From: an uncultured Gammaproteobacteria bacterium
GTDB lineage: Bacteria > Pseudomonadota > Gammaproteobacteria > Pseudomonadales > Pseudohongiellaceae
Direction: 5' to 3'
DNA: 64,000 bases
NCBI GenBank assembly: GCA_937898685.1
Contig: CALEJT010000077.1
Coordinates: 1 to 64,000, forward strand
Positions 48,774 to 57,900 of the stretch are shown here, piece by piece. The first letter of the stretch is position 1. Each line of letters opens with the position of its first letter. The position numbers and the translations under genes were made by a program. The notes under the pieces were generated by a model. The model had not been told where the DNA came from. It saw nothing but the letters and a program-made list of their open reading frames with translations, and searched no databases.

Positions 48774-49616
48774 ATGAACTCCCTCGTTCACGTATTGCAC
48801 GATGGCACACGTATCCCGACTCTGGGGTATGGACTATGGCAGGTCGAAGCGCAGGACAGCCCGAGCCTAGTTGCGCACGCCTTACGCACGGGCTACCGGC
48901 TCATCGACACGGCGGAGGCCTACTACAACGAAGAGGGTGTCGGCGCAGGCATCCGGGCCAGTGGCATTCCGCGGGAAGAGATTTTCGTGACGACCAAGGT
49001 GTGGAACACCCACCACGGTTACGACCAGACGCTCCACGCCTTCGACCTGAGCCTGCGGCGCCTCGGCCTCGGCTATGTGGATCTCTATCTCATCCATTGG
49101 CCTTCGCGCATCCGCAATGCCTACGTGGATACCTGGCGCGCCCTGATCCGGCTCAAGGAGGAAGGTTTTGCGCGAGCCATAGGAGTGTGCAACTTCGCCA
49201 TGCCCCAACTGCAGCGGCTGATCGATGAAACGGGCGTTGTCCCCGTGCTGAACCAGGTGGAGCTCCATCCCTATTTCCAGCAACGGGCATTGCGGGAATT
49301 CCATGCGGAGCACGGCATCGCAACGCAGTCCTGGAGTCCCTTGGGGCTCTGGAAAGGCAGGCCGGAAACGCCGCTCAATGATCCCGCGGTACGGAAGTTG
49401 GCCGCCAAGCATGGCAAGACACCGGCACAGATCATCCTGCGTTGGCATCTGGACAACGGGTTGCTGCCGATCTCCAAGTCCGTGCGTCCGGCACGAATCA
49501 CGGAAAACCGTCAGCTCTTCGACTTCTCTCTGGATGAGCAGGATCTGAAGTGCTTGAGGAAGCTCGACAGAGCCGATGGTAGGCTTGGCCCCAATCCCGA
49601 GACTGCCGATTTCTGA
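48774..49616 (+). CDS. Aldo/keto reductase
   Basis: 280-residue NADPH-dependent oxidoreductase. The catalytic tetrad is visible: Asp and Tyr in IDTAEAYYNEEGVG, Lys in VTTKVWNTHHGYD and His in LIHWPSR. The cofactor segment LPISKSVRPARITENRQLFDF is standard. It is close to 2,5-diketo-gluconate reductases, which handle many aldehydes. It diverges from the RND operon and is followed by a LysR gene 26 bases on. Confidence 0.93.
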   Translation: MNSLVHVLHDGTRIPTLGYGLWQVEAQDSPSLVAHALRTGYRLIDTAEAYYNEEGVGAGIRASGIPREEIFVTTKVWNTHHGYDQTLHAFDLSLRRLGLGYVDLYLIHWPSRIRNAYVDTWRALIRLKEEGFARAIGVCNFAMPQLQRLIDETGVVPVLNQVELHPYFQQRALREFHAEHGIATQSWSPLGLWKGRPETPLNDPAVRKLAAKHGKTPAQIILRWHLDNGLLPISKSVRPARITENRQLFDFSLDEQDLKCLRKLDRADGRLGPNPETADF

Positions 49617-49642
49617 GCTGCACACGCGGAGAGAGAACGAGA

Positions 49643-50602
49643 ATGGATCGACTTCAGGCCATGCAGGTGTACTGTCGCGTGGTCGAGGCGCACAGTTTCA
49701 GCAAGGCTGCCGAGAGCCTGGAGCTGCCCGCTTCCACCGTGACCCGCATCATCAAGGAACTCGAAGCCTTTCTCGGCGTGCGCCTTCTGCAGCGCACCAC
49801 CCGTCACCTCAGCCTCACTCCGGATGGCAGCCTCTACTACGATCACTGCCGCCGACTCTTGGGAGAAATCGAACAGGTCGAATCTTCCTTCACCGGGACA
49901 GGCCGCCCCCGCGGCAAGTTGCGCGTGGACATGACTTCGTCTTTCGCACGCCTGTTCGTCGTGCCGTCCATCGGCGAATTTCTGGCGGACCATCCCGACG
50001 TGGAGATCACGTTGTCGCTCGGCGATCGCACCATCGACCTCGTGCAAGAGGGAGTCGACTGTGTCATTCGCGCCGGCGTGCCACAGGACTCGGCAACACT
50101 CGTGGCACGACGCATAGCGGGCTTCGAATGGGTCACCTGCGCCTCTCCTGCCTACCTGAAGCGCCATGGCGAGCCGCGCTCACTGGAAGATCTGCCTCAT
50201 CATCATGCAGTGGGATTCCTGTCCAATCGCAGCGGGCGTCGTACTCACTGGAGTTTCGTGATCGACGGCGAAGAGACCGCGGTGCATGCGCAGGAACGCA
50301 TAACGGTGAATGACACGGACACCTATCTTGCCTGCGGCCTGGAGGGACTCGGATTGATACGCGCCGCCAGCTACCTCGTGATTCCATATCTTCGCAGCGG
50401 GCGACTGCGGCAGGTTCTGCCGGAGCTGAAAGCACCAACGGTGCCGGTGTCGCTGCTATACCCGAAGAATCGCCATCTCTCGCCAACGGTGCGGGCCTTC
50501 AGCGACTGGATTGCACACCGTGTGGCAGAGATGGAACCACAATGGAAACTTCCCGCTCGGGACAGCCATGCTGTAGGCGAACGCGAAAAGCAGCTGCCAT
50601 GA
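49643..50602 (+). CDS. LysR-family transcriptional regulator
   Basis: 319 residues with an N-terminal winged helix (MDRLQAMQVYCRVVEAHSFSKAAESLELPASTVTRIIKELE, the recognition helix at about 30-45). A LysR effector-binding domain follows, beginning near GKLRVDMTSSFARLFV. It belongs to the CrgA/AaeR-like subgroup by general look. Being beside the reductase and the divergent pump, it probably controls one or both; the inducer is unknown. Confidence 0.93.
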   Translation: MDRLQAMQVYCRVVEAHSFSKAAESLELPASTVTRIIKELEAFLGVRLLQRTTRHLSLTPDGSLYYDHCRRLLGEIEQVESSFTGTGRPRGKLRVDMTSSFARLFVVPSIGEFLADHPDVEITLSLGDRTIDLVQEGVDCVIRAGVPQDSATLVARRIAGFEWVTCASPAYLKRHGEPRSLEDLPHHHAVGFLSNRSGRRTHWSFVIDGEETAVHAQERITVNDTDTYLACGLEGLGLIRAASYLVIPYLRSGRLRQVLPELKAPTVPVSLLYPKNRHLSPTVRAFSDWIAHRVAEMEPQWKLPARDSHAVGEREKQLP

Positions 50603-50710
50603 CTTTGCTCGCTACCAGCGGCGGCCTCGACACCTTCGCGCAATCTCAGCTTTAGAAGCGGTGTAGTGCTGCTCTTCAGTGCAGCAGCGCATTGCCTTAC
50701 GAGGGGTTGG

Positions 50711-50748
50711 CGAAAAAACGCGAAGCTCAATGAATGGCTTCGCGTTTA
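50711..50748. terminator. Intrinsic-terminator-like hairpin after the LysR gene
   Basis: 11-bp perfect arms AAACGCGAAGC (50716-50726) and GCTTCGCGTTT (50737-50747) with a 10-base loop. The run AAAAAA lies before the stem, so the T tract is best on the minus strand. On the plus strand only TTT follows. It may still end the LysR transcript about 115 bases after its stop. Confidence 0.55.
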
Positions 50749-51187
50749 GGATTCACGATTGAGACCTCAGCTTCTATCGAGATCAAAGGCAGATTCGGAT
50801 GATTCGTGTGTGAGCGACGTTTGCGCAAAGAGCGGACCACAGATGAGAACAGATAGTGCGTAAAGTATATTTTTCATGGTGACCGACTTCGCCATTGAAT
50901 CCTAATGGTTTGATGGTTCCCAAAGTCCAGAATCCCTGAGCAAGCGCTGGCAGTCGTGTAGGCGCGTAGCATGCTCAGAGTGATGTCGCCGGACTTCGCA
51001 GCATCGATCGCACAGGCTCATCCAATGCTCAACGCTGCTTCACCCTTCGCTCGCTGCCCAGCGCTCAGCGAGCGTGCGTTTGGGAAAGGTCTTTGCCTCG
51101 GAGTAAACTAGCGGACCCGCCTCGAACCGCCTGATCTGGCGCGATAAGTGACTCCTCTCGCGTTCTCGATGACGGTTATCGTTGCCA

Positions 51188-51220
51188 CTGCTACAAATCC
51201 TGCTGCTACATTTGTAGCAG
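51188..51220. promoter_or_regulatory. Three CTGCTACA half-sites, two forming a perfect palindrome, before dusA
   Basis: CTGCTACA occurs at 51188-51195 and 51203-51210, and its complement TGTAGCAG at 51213-51220. The last two form CTGCTACATTTGTAGCAG, an 8-2-8 palindrome. They lie 100-135 bases before the dusA ATG, just upstream of a possible TTGATT -35. This looks like an operator for a dimeric regulator that I cannot identify. Confidence 0.6.
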
Positions 51221-51323
51221 TTGATTATGCATAACGTGGCAAATAGGCAAGAAAAGCAGTTTTCAACCACCCTTCAGCGGCATTGTTTTGCAGAGTTCTA
51301 CGAATAAATCAAAGATTTACGAC

Positions 51324-52304
51324 ATGAGACGGTTTTGTGTCGCTCCGATGATGGATTGGACGGACAGGCATTGCCGTTATTTCATGCGGCTGTTGAGCCG
51401 GCACACGCTGCTCTATACGGAGATGGTCACCACGGGAGCACTTATCCACGGTGATCGCGCACGTTTTCTCGCCTACAACCCGGCCGAGTTGCCACTGGCG
51501 CTACAGCTCGGTGGCTCCGTCCCCGAAGAGTTGGCCACCTGCGCTGCATTCGCCGAAGCGGCCGGTTTCAGCGAAGTGAATCTCAACGTCGGTTGTCCGT
51601 CCGATCGCGTGCAGCACAACATGATCGGCGCCTGCCTGATGGCGCATCCGCAGTTGGTCGGTGATTGCGTGGCCGCGATGCGTGAACGCACCTCTGTGCC
51701 CGTCACCGTGAAATGCCGCATCGGCATCGACGCCATGGACAGCGATCAGGAACTCTTCGACTTCATCGGCGCGGTAGCCGAACGCGGCTGCGATACCTTC
51801 ATCATCCACGCCCGCATCGCGATCCTGGCGGGGTTGTCGCCCAAGGAAAACCGCGAGATCCCGCCGCTCAACTATCCGCGCGTCTATCGCTTGAAGCAGA
51901 CCTTTCCTCAGCTCGAAATCATCATCAACGGCGGCATCAAGACGCTCGCGGAATGCGAGGAACATCTGCGGCACGTCGATGGTGTGATGTTGGGACGCGA
52001 GGCCTATCAGAATCCCTGGCTGCTGCAGCAGGTCGACCCACGACTCTTCGGTGTGGACGCGCCGCTCGCAAGCCGCGACGAAGCCCTCGAAGCATTTCTG
52101 CCGTACGTCGAGCGTTGTCTCGCCGCCGGCATCCCGCTGAACCATCTCACGCGCCACATCCTCGGCCTCTATCACTGCCAGCCAGGCGGCAAACGTTTTC
52201 GCCGGCATCTGAGCGAACGCGCGCATCTGCGTGGTGCTGGTCTGGAAGTCCTGCGCGAAGCACAGGCCTTCACCAAGCCTTCGCAGCTCGAGGCCATCGT
52301 CTGA
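51324..52304 (+). CDS. dusA: tRNA-dihydrouridine(20/20a) synthase
   Basis: FMN enzyme that reduces U20/U20a in tRNA D loops. The 326-residue form starts MRRFCVAPMMDWTDRHCRYF and contains the catalytic cysteine in LNVGCPSDRVQ, VTVKCRIGIDAMDS, SPKENREIPPLNYPRVYRLK and INGGIKTLAECEEHL. A TTG at 51288 would add 12 residues. Two usually conserved spots differ: the segment after RVQ reads HNMIGA, and HARKAW-type sequence reads HARIAI. dusA 5' ends are known integration sites for phages and islands, but no integrase is seen here. Confidence 0.94.
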   Translation: MRRFCVAPMMDWTDRHCRYFMRLLSRHTLLYTEMVTTGALIHGDRARFLAYNPAELPLALQLGGSVPEELATCAAFAEAAGFSEVNLNVGCPSDRVQHNMIGACLMAHPQLVGDCVAAMRERTSVPVTVKCRIGIDAMDSDQELFDFIGAVAERGCDTFIIHARIAILAGLSPKENREIPPLNYPRVYRLKQTFPQLEIIINGGIKTLAECEEHLRHVDGVMLGREAYQNPWLLQQVDPRLFGVDAPLASRDEALEAFLPYVERCLAAGIPLNHLTRHILGLYHCQPGGKRFRRHLSERAHLRGAGLEVLREAQAFTKPSQLEAIV

Positions 52305-52327
52305 ATCGATCCACCAGGAGTGTCTGC

Positions 52328-52807
52328 ATGCTGAAACAGATCCGCAGCTTCTTCGAACGCAGTCTGCAACCGAGCAGCAACCAAGCCACGAACAACGAAC
52401 AGCGTCTGCATCTCGCCTGCGCCGCACTGATGATGGAACTCACCGTCGCCGACACGGAGATGGATGAGAAGGAAAAGCTTACGTTGCGCGAAATCCTGCG
52501 GCGTCAGTTCCAGTTGGATGAGACCGCTCTCGAAGAACTGTGGGCATTGGCGGAGAGCGAAGCGCGCGACGCCACCTCGCTCTATCAGTTCACCACACTC
52601 ATCAACGAAGGCTACGACTACACCGCCAAGACCGCCCTGCTCGAACATCTCTGGCAAGTGGCCTACGCCGATGGCCGCATCGATCCCTACGAAGAGCATC
52701 TGATCCGCAAGCTGGCGGACCTGCTCTACCTCTCACACGGCGATTTCATCCGCGCCAAGCTCAAAGCGCGTCCCGCCGAGGGCCGAGCGCCGTCTGACGC
52801 CAAGTAA
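52328..52807 (+). CDS. TerB-family (tellurite-resistance-like) protein
   Basis: 159 residues, all helical. LHLACAALMMELTVADTEMDEKEKLTLREIL and LLEHLWQVAYADGRIDPYEEHLIRKLADLL are the two acidic, metal-binding-type repeats of the TerB fold. The protein stands alone, without other ter genes, so resistance to tellurite should not be assumed. AGGAG lies before the ATG, 24 bases after dusA, so they may form an operon. Confidence 0.85.
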   Translation: MLKQIRSFFERSLQPSSNQATNNEQRLHLACAALMMELTVADTEMDEKEKLTLREILRRQFQLDETALEELWALAESEARDATSLYQFTTLINEGYDYTAKTALLEHLWQVAYADGRIDPYEEHLIRKLADLLYLSHGDFIRAKLKARPAEGRAPSDAK

Positions 52808-52877
52808 CCTTAGTTCGCCACTTGGCATCGTCACGAAAAGCAAAGAGGAAAATCGAGCTGGTATTGCGGGGGGAAGG

Positions 52878-53366
52878 TCAGAGATTCTGGCTTTTCAGCG
52901 CCTGCACCAGGTCCTGGAATTCGAGCTTGTTCTGCTCGCTCAGCGCCATGAGGGTGATGTGAGCATCGAGCACCTTGTCGCGCAGGGAGCTTTCACTTTC
53001 CGGTTTCTGCTGCAGCTCGCAGAACTCGGTCTGCTGTTTCACCGGCTTGTCGACGATGGAGAAGATCAGATCGAAACTCATCCGACGCAGGATCTGCGTG
53101 ATGTCCGGGTTGGTCGATACGATGGTGGGTTTTACGTTGAAACGGTTGCGCAGCTGAATCGCCATCTTGGCGAGCAAACCCAACGCGGTACTGTCGATGC
53201 CGCGCGTTTCGCTCAGGTCCACCACCATGGCATCGAGGATGCCACGGCGGTAGAGGCCGTTGCAGTAGTTGTCCAGCGTCGAGCTCATGAGCACGCGCAC
53301 GTCGCCCACGAACTTCAGCATGGCCATGTGTTTGTAATCAGCCGCGAGTATCTTGCCTGAGCTCAT
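52878..53366 (-). CDS. STAS-domain anti-sigma-factor antagonist
   Basis: 162 residues with a STAS fold: KFVGDVRVLMSSTLDNYCN, then MVVDLSETRGIDSTALGLLAKMAIQLR (about 48-75), where the serine/threonine after GID is the usual phosphorylation site. An extra C-terminal helical region follows. It starts inside the stop of the phosphatase gene. The pair resembles HsbR-HsbA of Pseudomonas, where the antagonist controls motility and biofilm; that function is inferred. Confidence 0.88.
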   Translation of the reverse strand: MSSGKILAADYKHMAMLKFVGDVRVLMSSTLDNYCNGLYRRGILDAMVVDLSETRGIDSTALGLLAKMAIQLRNRFNVKPTIVSTNPDITQILRRMSFDLIFSIVDKPVKQQTEFCELQQKPESESSLRDKVLDAHITLMALSEQNKLEFQDLVQALKSQNL

Positions 53367-54562
53367 GTGCCACTCACACTCATTACCGCGATGTCATCTG
53401 GAGCCTGAGTTGTCTTGTTCAATTTGAGCACGACCCCGAGTCTATCGAAGTCGCCCTCGCTTTCCGTGACCGCCGCTGCAAGTCTGGCTTCCTTCTCTTC
53501 CAACGAACCATTCTTGATATGTTCGAGAATGCCGTCGGAAAACAACAGGAGCGAGAAATGCTTCGGCAGCTTGATCTTGTCGTCGATGTACTCCGCTTCC
53601 TTGAGTAGACCGATCGGAAAACTGTGTTTGCTGATCTCGATCGGCGCAGCCTTGCCCTTGATGTACAGCACCGGCAACGGATGATGCCCCGCTACACTAT
53701 AGGTAAGGCTGTCGTCACCATCATTCAACAAGCCCATGAACAAGGTGACGTGTTTGTCGAGCTGGGCGGCGATCAGATCGTGATTGAGAATTTCCAACAG
53801 ACGCGCGGGCGTGAAGGCGCCGGTGAAACGTCCGCGCAGGTAATCCCTGCGCATCTGCTCGATGCGGAAGCGCAGCAATACCGTGATGAAGGCCGACGAG
53901 GAACCGTGACCGGAAACGTCGGCGATGTAGAACAGGATTTCGTGACGCGAGACCTGCTTGTAATCCACGGTGTCCCCGCTCAGATACAGAGAAGGAATCA
54001 CCTTGTGATTGAACACGTAGCGTGAAATGCGCTGCGGCGGCACGGGCAGCATGTTGATCTGCACATGACGGCCGGCCTGTTGGTCCTGCTGGAATACTTC
54101 GATGCGGCGCTCGAGTTCGGCATTGATCTGCTCGAGCTTCTTGCGGATGCGGCTGTTCTCTTCGATGAGGCGGGCACGACGGATGCTGTTGTGAATCGAA
54201 TGTTCCAGCATCGCGTCATCGGCGAGCGGCAGGATCAGATAGTCGCTCACCCCAAGTCGCAGCGCCTTCATCAAGTCGGCCTTGTTGCCGCGTTCGGCCA
54301 ACACCACGAGTGGAAGATCCGGGGCCACGGAGGCGAGCTCTTCGAGCATGCCGAAGCTGGAGGCCTTGGGAAGATGGATGTCGATCAGGACGAGGTCGGG
54401 GCTGGCGGAGTGGAACTTCTCCATGCCCTCTTCGGGGTGACGCGCGAGAATCACGCGCATGCCGAGATTTTGCAGGGAAGTGGCAAGCTGCTTTTGTATG
54501 GCAGGATCGTCTTCGATGACCAAGATGGTCAAAGTCGAACTGTTGCTTTTCCCCGATTTCAT
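53363..54562 (-). CDS. Response regulator with PP2C (SpoIIE-type) phosphatase output
   Basis: 399 residues. The receiver domain (about 12-125) has the acidic pair EDDPAIQKQ, phospho-acceptor LVLIDIHLPKA and the DYLILPL switch region. A coiled-coil linker (about 132-165) leads into the PP2C phosphatase with IADVSGHGSSSAFITVLLRF and LLFSDGILEHI, which coordinate metals. It should dephosphorylate the STAS partner encoded four bases overlapping. No histidine kinase or Hpt gene is adjacent. Confidence 0.92.
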   Translation of the reverse strand: MKSGKSNSSTLTILVIEDDPAIQKQLATSLQNLGMRVILARHPEEGMEKFHSASPDLVLIDIHLPKASSFGMLEELASVAPDLPLVVLAERGNKADLMKALRLGVSDYLILPLADDAMLEHSIHNSIRRARLIEENSRIRKKLEQINAELERRIEVFQQDQQAGRHVQINMLPVPPQRISRYVFNHKVIPSLYLSGDTVDYKQVSRHEILFYIADVSGHGSSSAFITVLLRFRIEQMRRDYLRGRFTGAFTPARLLEILNHDLIAAQLDKHVTLFMGLLNDGDDSLTYSVAGHHPLPVLYIKGKAAPIEISKHSFPIGLLKEAEYIDDKIKLPKHFSLLLFSDGILEHIKNGSLEEKEARLAAAVTESEGDFDRLGVVLKLNKTTQAPDDIAVMSVSGT

Positions 54563-54904
54563 GTCACGCGCTTCGCCCGCGGTAGCGGGCCTAGTTCAGA
54601 AAACCCCGCCTGCGCCCCCAGCGCCGCAGCTCTTGTGAACGGCGGCGTCTCCTCTGGGGCCGGCGTCCTGCGGGGCCGGTTAGATGTGGCGGAACCTTAC
54701 TCTTATCAATGCGTTACTGCAACCAAATGAAGCAAATTATTAGCGCTCGTAACCCGGGCCCAGTCGGCTGGAGCGAAGCGCGATCCGGGCAAGGCTGGGC
54801 ATTATAGGAGAAGCGTGCCCCTCTCCTGCCGGGCTTTTTGCGACTTTGTGTGACGAGGATTACATCGGCGGCCTTTAGTTGCCGAGAACTGGGATGCGTG
54901 CCGC
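54563..54904. other. 342-base gap between hrpA and the response-regulator gene
   Basis: No gene seen. It contains a tight hairpin GCCCGC-GGTA-GCGGGC (54575-54590), which starts 13 bases before the response-regulator start and could affect its translation. A larger GC-rich fold (about 54615-54662) lies further upstream. No consensus promoter stands out. Confidence 0.5.
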
Positions 54905-57900
54905 TTAAACACTCTCCCAGGCCTTGCGCAGACGTTTTTCGGACACCGGCACCCGCGTGCCGAGCTGCTGGGCGAAGAGCGACACCCTGAATTCCTCGAG
55001 CAACCAGCGGAATTCGTCGAGGTTCTGATTCACCTGCTCGTGGCGCAGGCAGTAGTCGCGACGTTCGAGGTAGCGTCGTTCGAAGTCCTGGATCAGCTTG
55101 CTCCACTCCTTGTCCTTGGCCATCTGCAGTGGGAATTTCTCGATCCGCAGCTCGATCGCCTGCATGTAACGCGGATACTGGCGCAGCTGCAGCTCCGGGG
55201 TTTCCAGCAGAAAGCCCGGCGCAATCAGACGCGCCAGCTGTGCCTCGACGTCCTGCTTCAGCGGTAGATGCTGCAAGCTGTTGCAGCGCTGGCTCAGAGT
55301 CTTGGTGAGGCGCGCACGACGTTCGAGGATCTGATAGAGCAGCGTCTGCAGCTCCTGCGCCACGCTCACTACCTGCGAACGGCGCTCCGCCAGGCGCGCT
55401 TCGAAGGCGGCGGCGTCACGCGGCACGGACTCATCGAGGCGCAGCGCCAAGGTGAAGGCACGCAGCATCAGGTGATCGAGCAACTGCTCGCGTCCGCCGA
55501 TGCTGGTGAGCTGCGGCAGTCGCAGTGGGTCCTGCAGCAACTCCTTCTGCAGATAACGCACGAGCTGACGGCTGGCGAACATGGCGAGCCGTGCCACGCC
55601 GAACGGTGTGGCACGACTGGCGCGGTATTCGGAATCGAACAGCTTCAACTCCACGCTGTCGCCGTGATCGACGAGCGCCGGGTAGGCCTTGATGCGCAGC
55701 TTGCCCTGCCCCAGTTCCTGTTCCTGCGGCAATTCACCGAAGTCCCAGCTCGTCAGCCCCTTGCGCTCGGCCTGATGTCCCGCCGCACGGCTGATGCTGG
55801 CCTGTACGGTGGCGGAGAGTTTTTCGCGCAGCTGTTGCAGATCGCGACCACTCGCGAGCTCCTGTCCCCTTTCATCGAGCACGCGGATGTTCATCACGAG
55901 GTGTTCGGGCAAGGCCACTTCATCCCAGCAATCCGGCGGCAGCTGCACGCCGGTGAGACGCAACAGTTGTCGCGCCAGCGCCGTGCGGAGACTGCCCTGC
56001 GAGGCATCGAGATGCGGCAGCACCTTGGCCACTACGTCCGGCACCGGCACGAAGTGCTTGCGCAGAGCCTTGGGCAGCGCCTTGATCAGCGCGATGCATT
56101 TCTCGCGCAGGAGTCCAGGCACCAGCCAATCGAGATCCTCGGCCTTGAGCTGCTTGAGTGCGCTGACGGGCACGTCGACCGACACACCATCGCGTTCGTG
56201 GCCCGGCGCGAAGGCGTATTGCAGATCCAGTTTGAGTTCGCCACTTTCGAGTTGCTGCGGGAACTGCGCCAGTTCCTCCTGCGCCAGCTCCGTGCGCATC
56301 AGATCGCTTTCGCGCAGCAGCAGCTTGGAGGCGGCGTCTTTCGGCAGACGGAAATACCAGCGTTCGAGACTTGTGACGTCCACCACCTCCTGCGGCAGGC
56401 GCTCGTCGTAGAAGGCGAACAAGGTTTCCTCGTCCACCAAAATGTCGCGCCGACGCGTGCGTTCCTCGAGCTCGCTCACCCGCTGCACCGTGGCGCGATT
56501 GGCGTGGTAGAACGGCGCGCGCGTTCGCAGCTGCATCTGCACCAGACCCTCGCGAATGAAGATCTCGCGCGCGATCCTGGGATCGACGCGGCCGTAGTTC
56601 ACCTTGCGTTTCTCGACCAGAGCAAGGCCGTACAGAAGCACCTTCTCGTAGCCCAGCACCTGGCCCTGCCGCGCTTCCCAATGCGGCTCGAAATATTCGC
56701 GCCGCAACAGATGCATGCCCTGCTTCTCGATCCATTCCGGTTCGACGCGCGCATTCATGCGTGCAAAGAGCTGCGAGGTTTCCACCAGCTCCGCCGACAC
56801 GATCCAACGCACGTTTTTGCGATGCAGTGCCGAGCCGGGGAACATCACGTACTTACGACTGCGCGCGCCGAGATAACCACCGTCCTCCAGCCGCCACGCG
56901 ACGTGACTCAAGAAGCCACTGAGGATGCTCATGTGCACTTCTTCGTAGGTGGCGGGCTCGTGATTCACCGGCAGCTTCAATTCCTGACACAGGAGCAACA
57001 ACTGCCGATGCACTTCGCGCCATTCGCGTACGCGCATGAACGACAGATAGTTGCTGTTGCAGAACTTGCGGAATTGATTGGTGCCGAGGTTCTGACGTTG
57101 CTCTTCGACGTAGTCCCACAGATTCACGAAGGCGAGGAAGTCCGACTCCGGATGCCAGAAGCGACGATGCGCCTCATCGGCGGCCTGTTGTTTGTCGAGC
57201 GGACGCTCACGGGGATCCTGCACGCTCAAGGCGCTGACGATGATCAGCGCTTCACGCAGACAGTGGCGTTTGCCGGCTTCGAGCAAAATGCGCGCAAGAC
57301 GCGGATCGAGCGGCAGCTTCGCCATCTGGCGTCCCAAGGGCAGCAGCTGCCCCTTGGCGTCGACCGCCTGCAGTTCTTCGAGCAGACGATAGCCATCGCG
57401 CACGGCGCGTGAGTCGGGCGCTTCGAGGAAGGGAAATTCTTCGATGTTGCCGAGCTTCAGCGCCAGCATCTGCAGGATCACGGACGCGAGGTTGGTGCGT
57501 GTGATCTCGGTGTCGGTGAAGGCCGGGCGATTGTTGAAATCCTCTTCGCTGTACAGGCGCACGCAGGTGCCGGGGCCGAGTCGACCGCAACGTCCGGCGC
57601 GCTGATTGGCGCTGGCCTGAGAAATCGGCTCGATCGGCAGACGCTGGATCTTGTTGCGCACGCTGTAACGACTGATGCGGGCAAGACCGCTGTCGATCAC
57701 GTAACCGATGCCCGGCACCGTCAACGAGGTTTCCGCCACGTTGGTGGTGAGCACGATGCGGCGTCCGGCATGCGGTTCGAACACGCGCTGTTGTTCACGC
57801 AAGCTCAGACGCGCATAGAGCGGCAGGATTTCCACGCCCGGGTATTGCTGCTTGCGCAAGAGGTCTGCGGTGTCGCGGATTTCCTTCTCGCCACTGAGGA

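Larger units (their letters stand above)
50603..51323. other. 0.7-kb gene-free region upstream of dusA
   Basis: No convincing gene. It holds a hairpin at 50716-50747 (11-bp arms AAACGCGAAGC/GCTTCGCGTTT, with a long T run on the minus strand). A second perfect hairpin at 51048-51074 has CGCTCGCTG/CAGCGAGCG arms. The operator-like repeats before dusA are also here. A 76-codon minus-strand frame (51040-51270) crosses both repeats and does not look coding. Confidence 0.55.

Noticed and set aside
51040..51270. 76-codon minus-strand frame upstream of dusA
   Set aside because: It spans two hairpin/palindrome elements and has no family match or convincing ribosome site.
51288..52304. Integrated element at the dusA 5' end
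   Set aside because: No integrase, recombinase or flanking direct repeats were seen around dusA.
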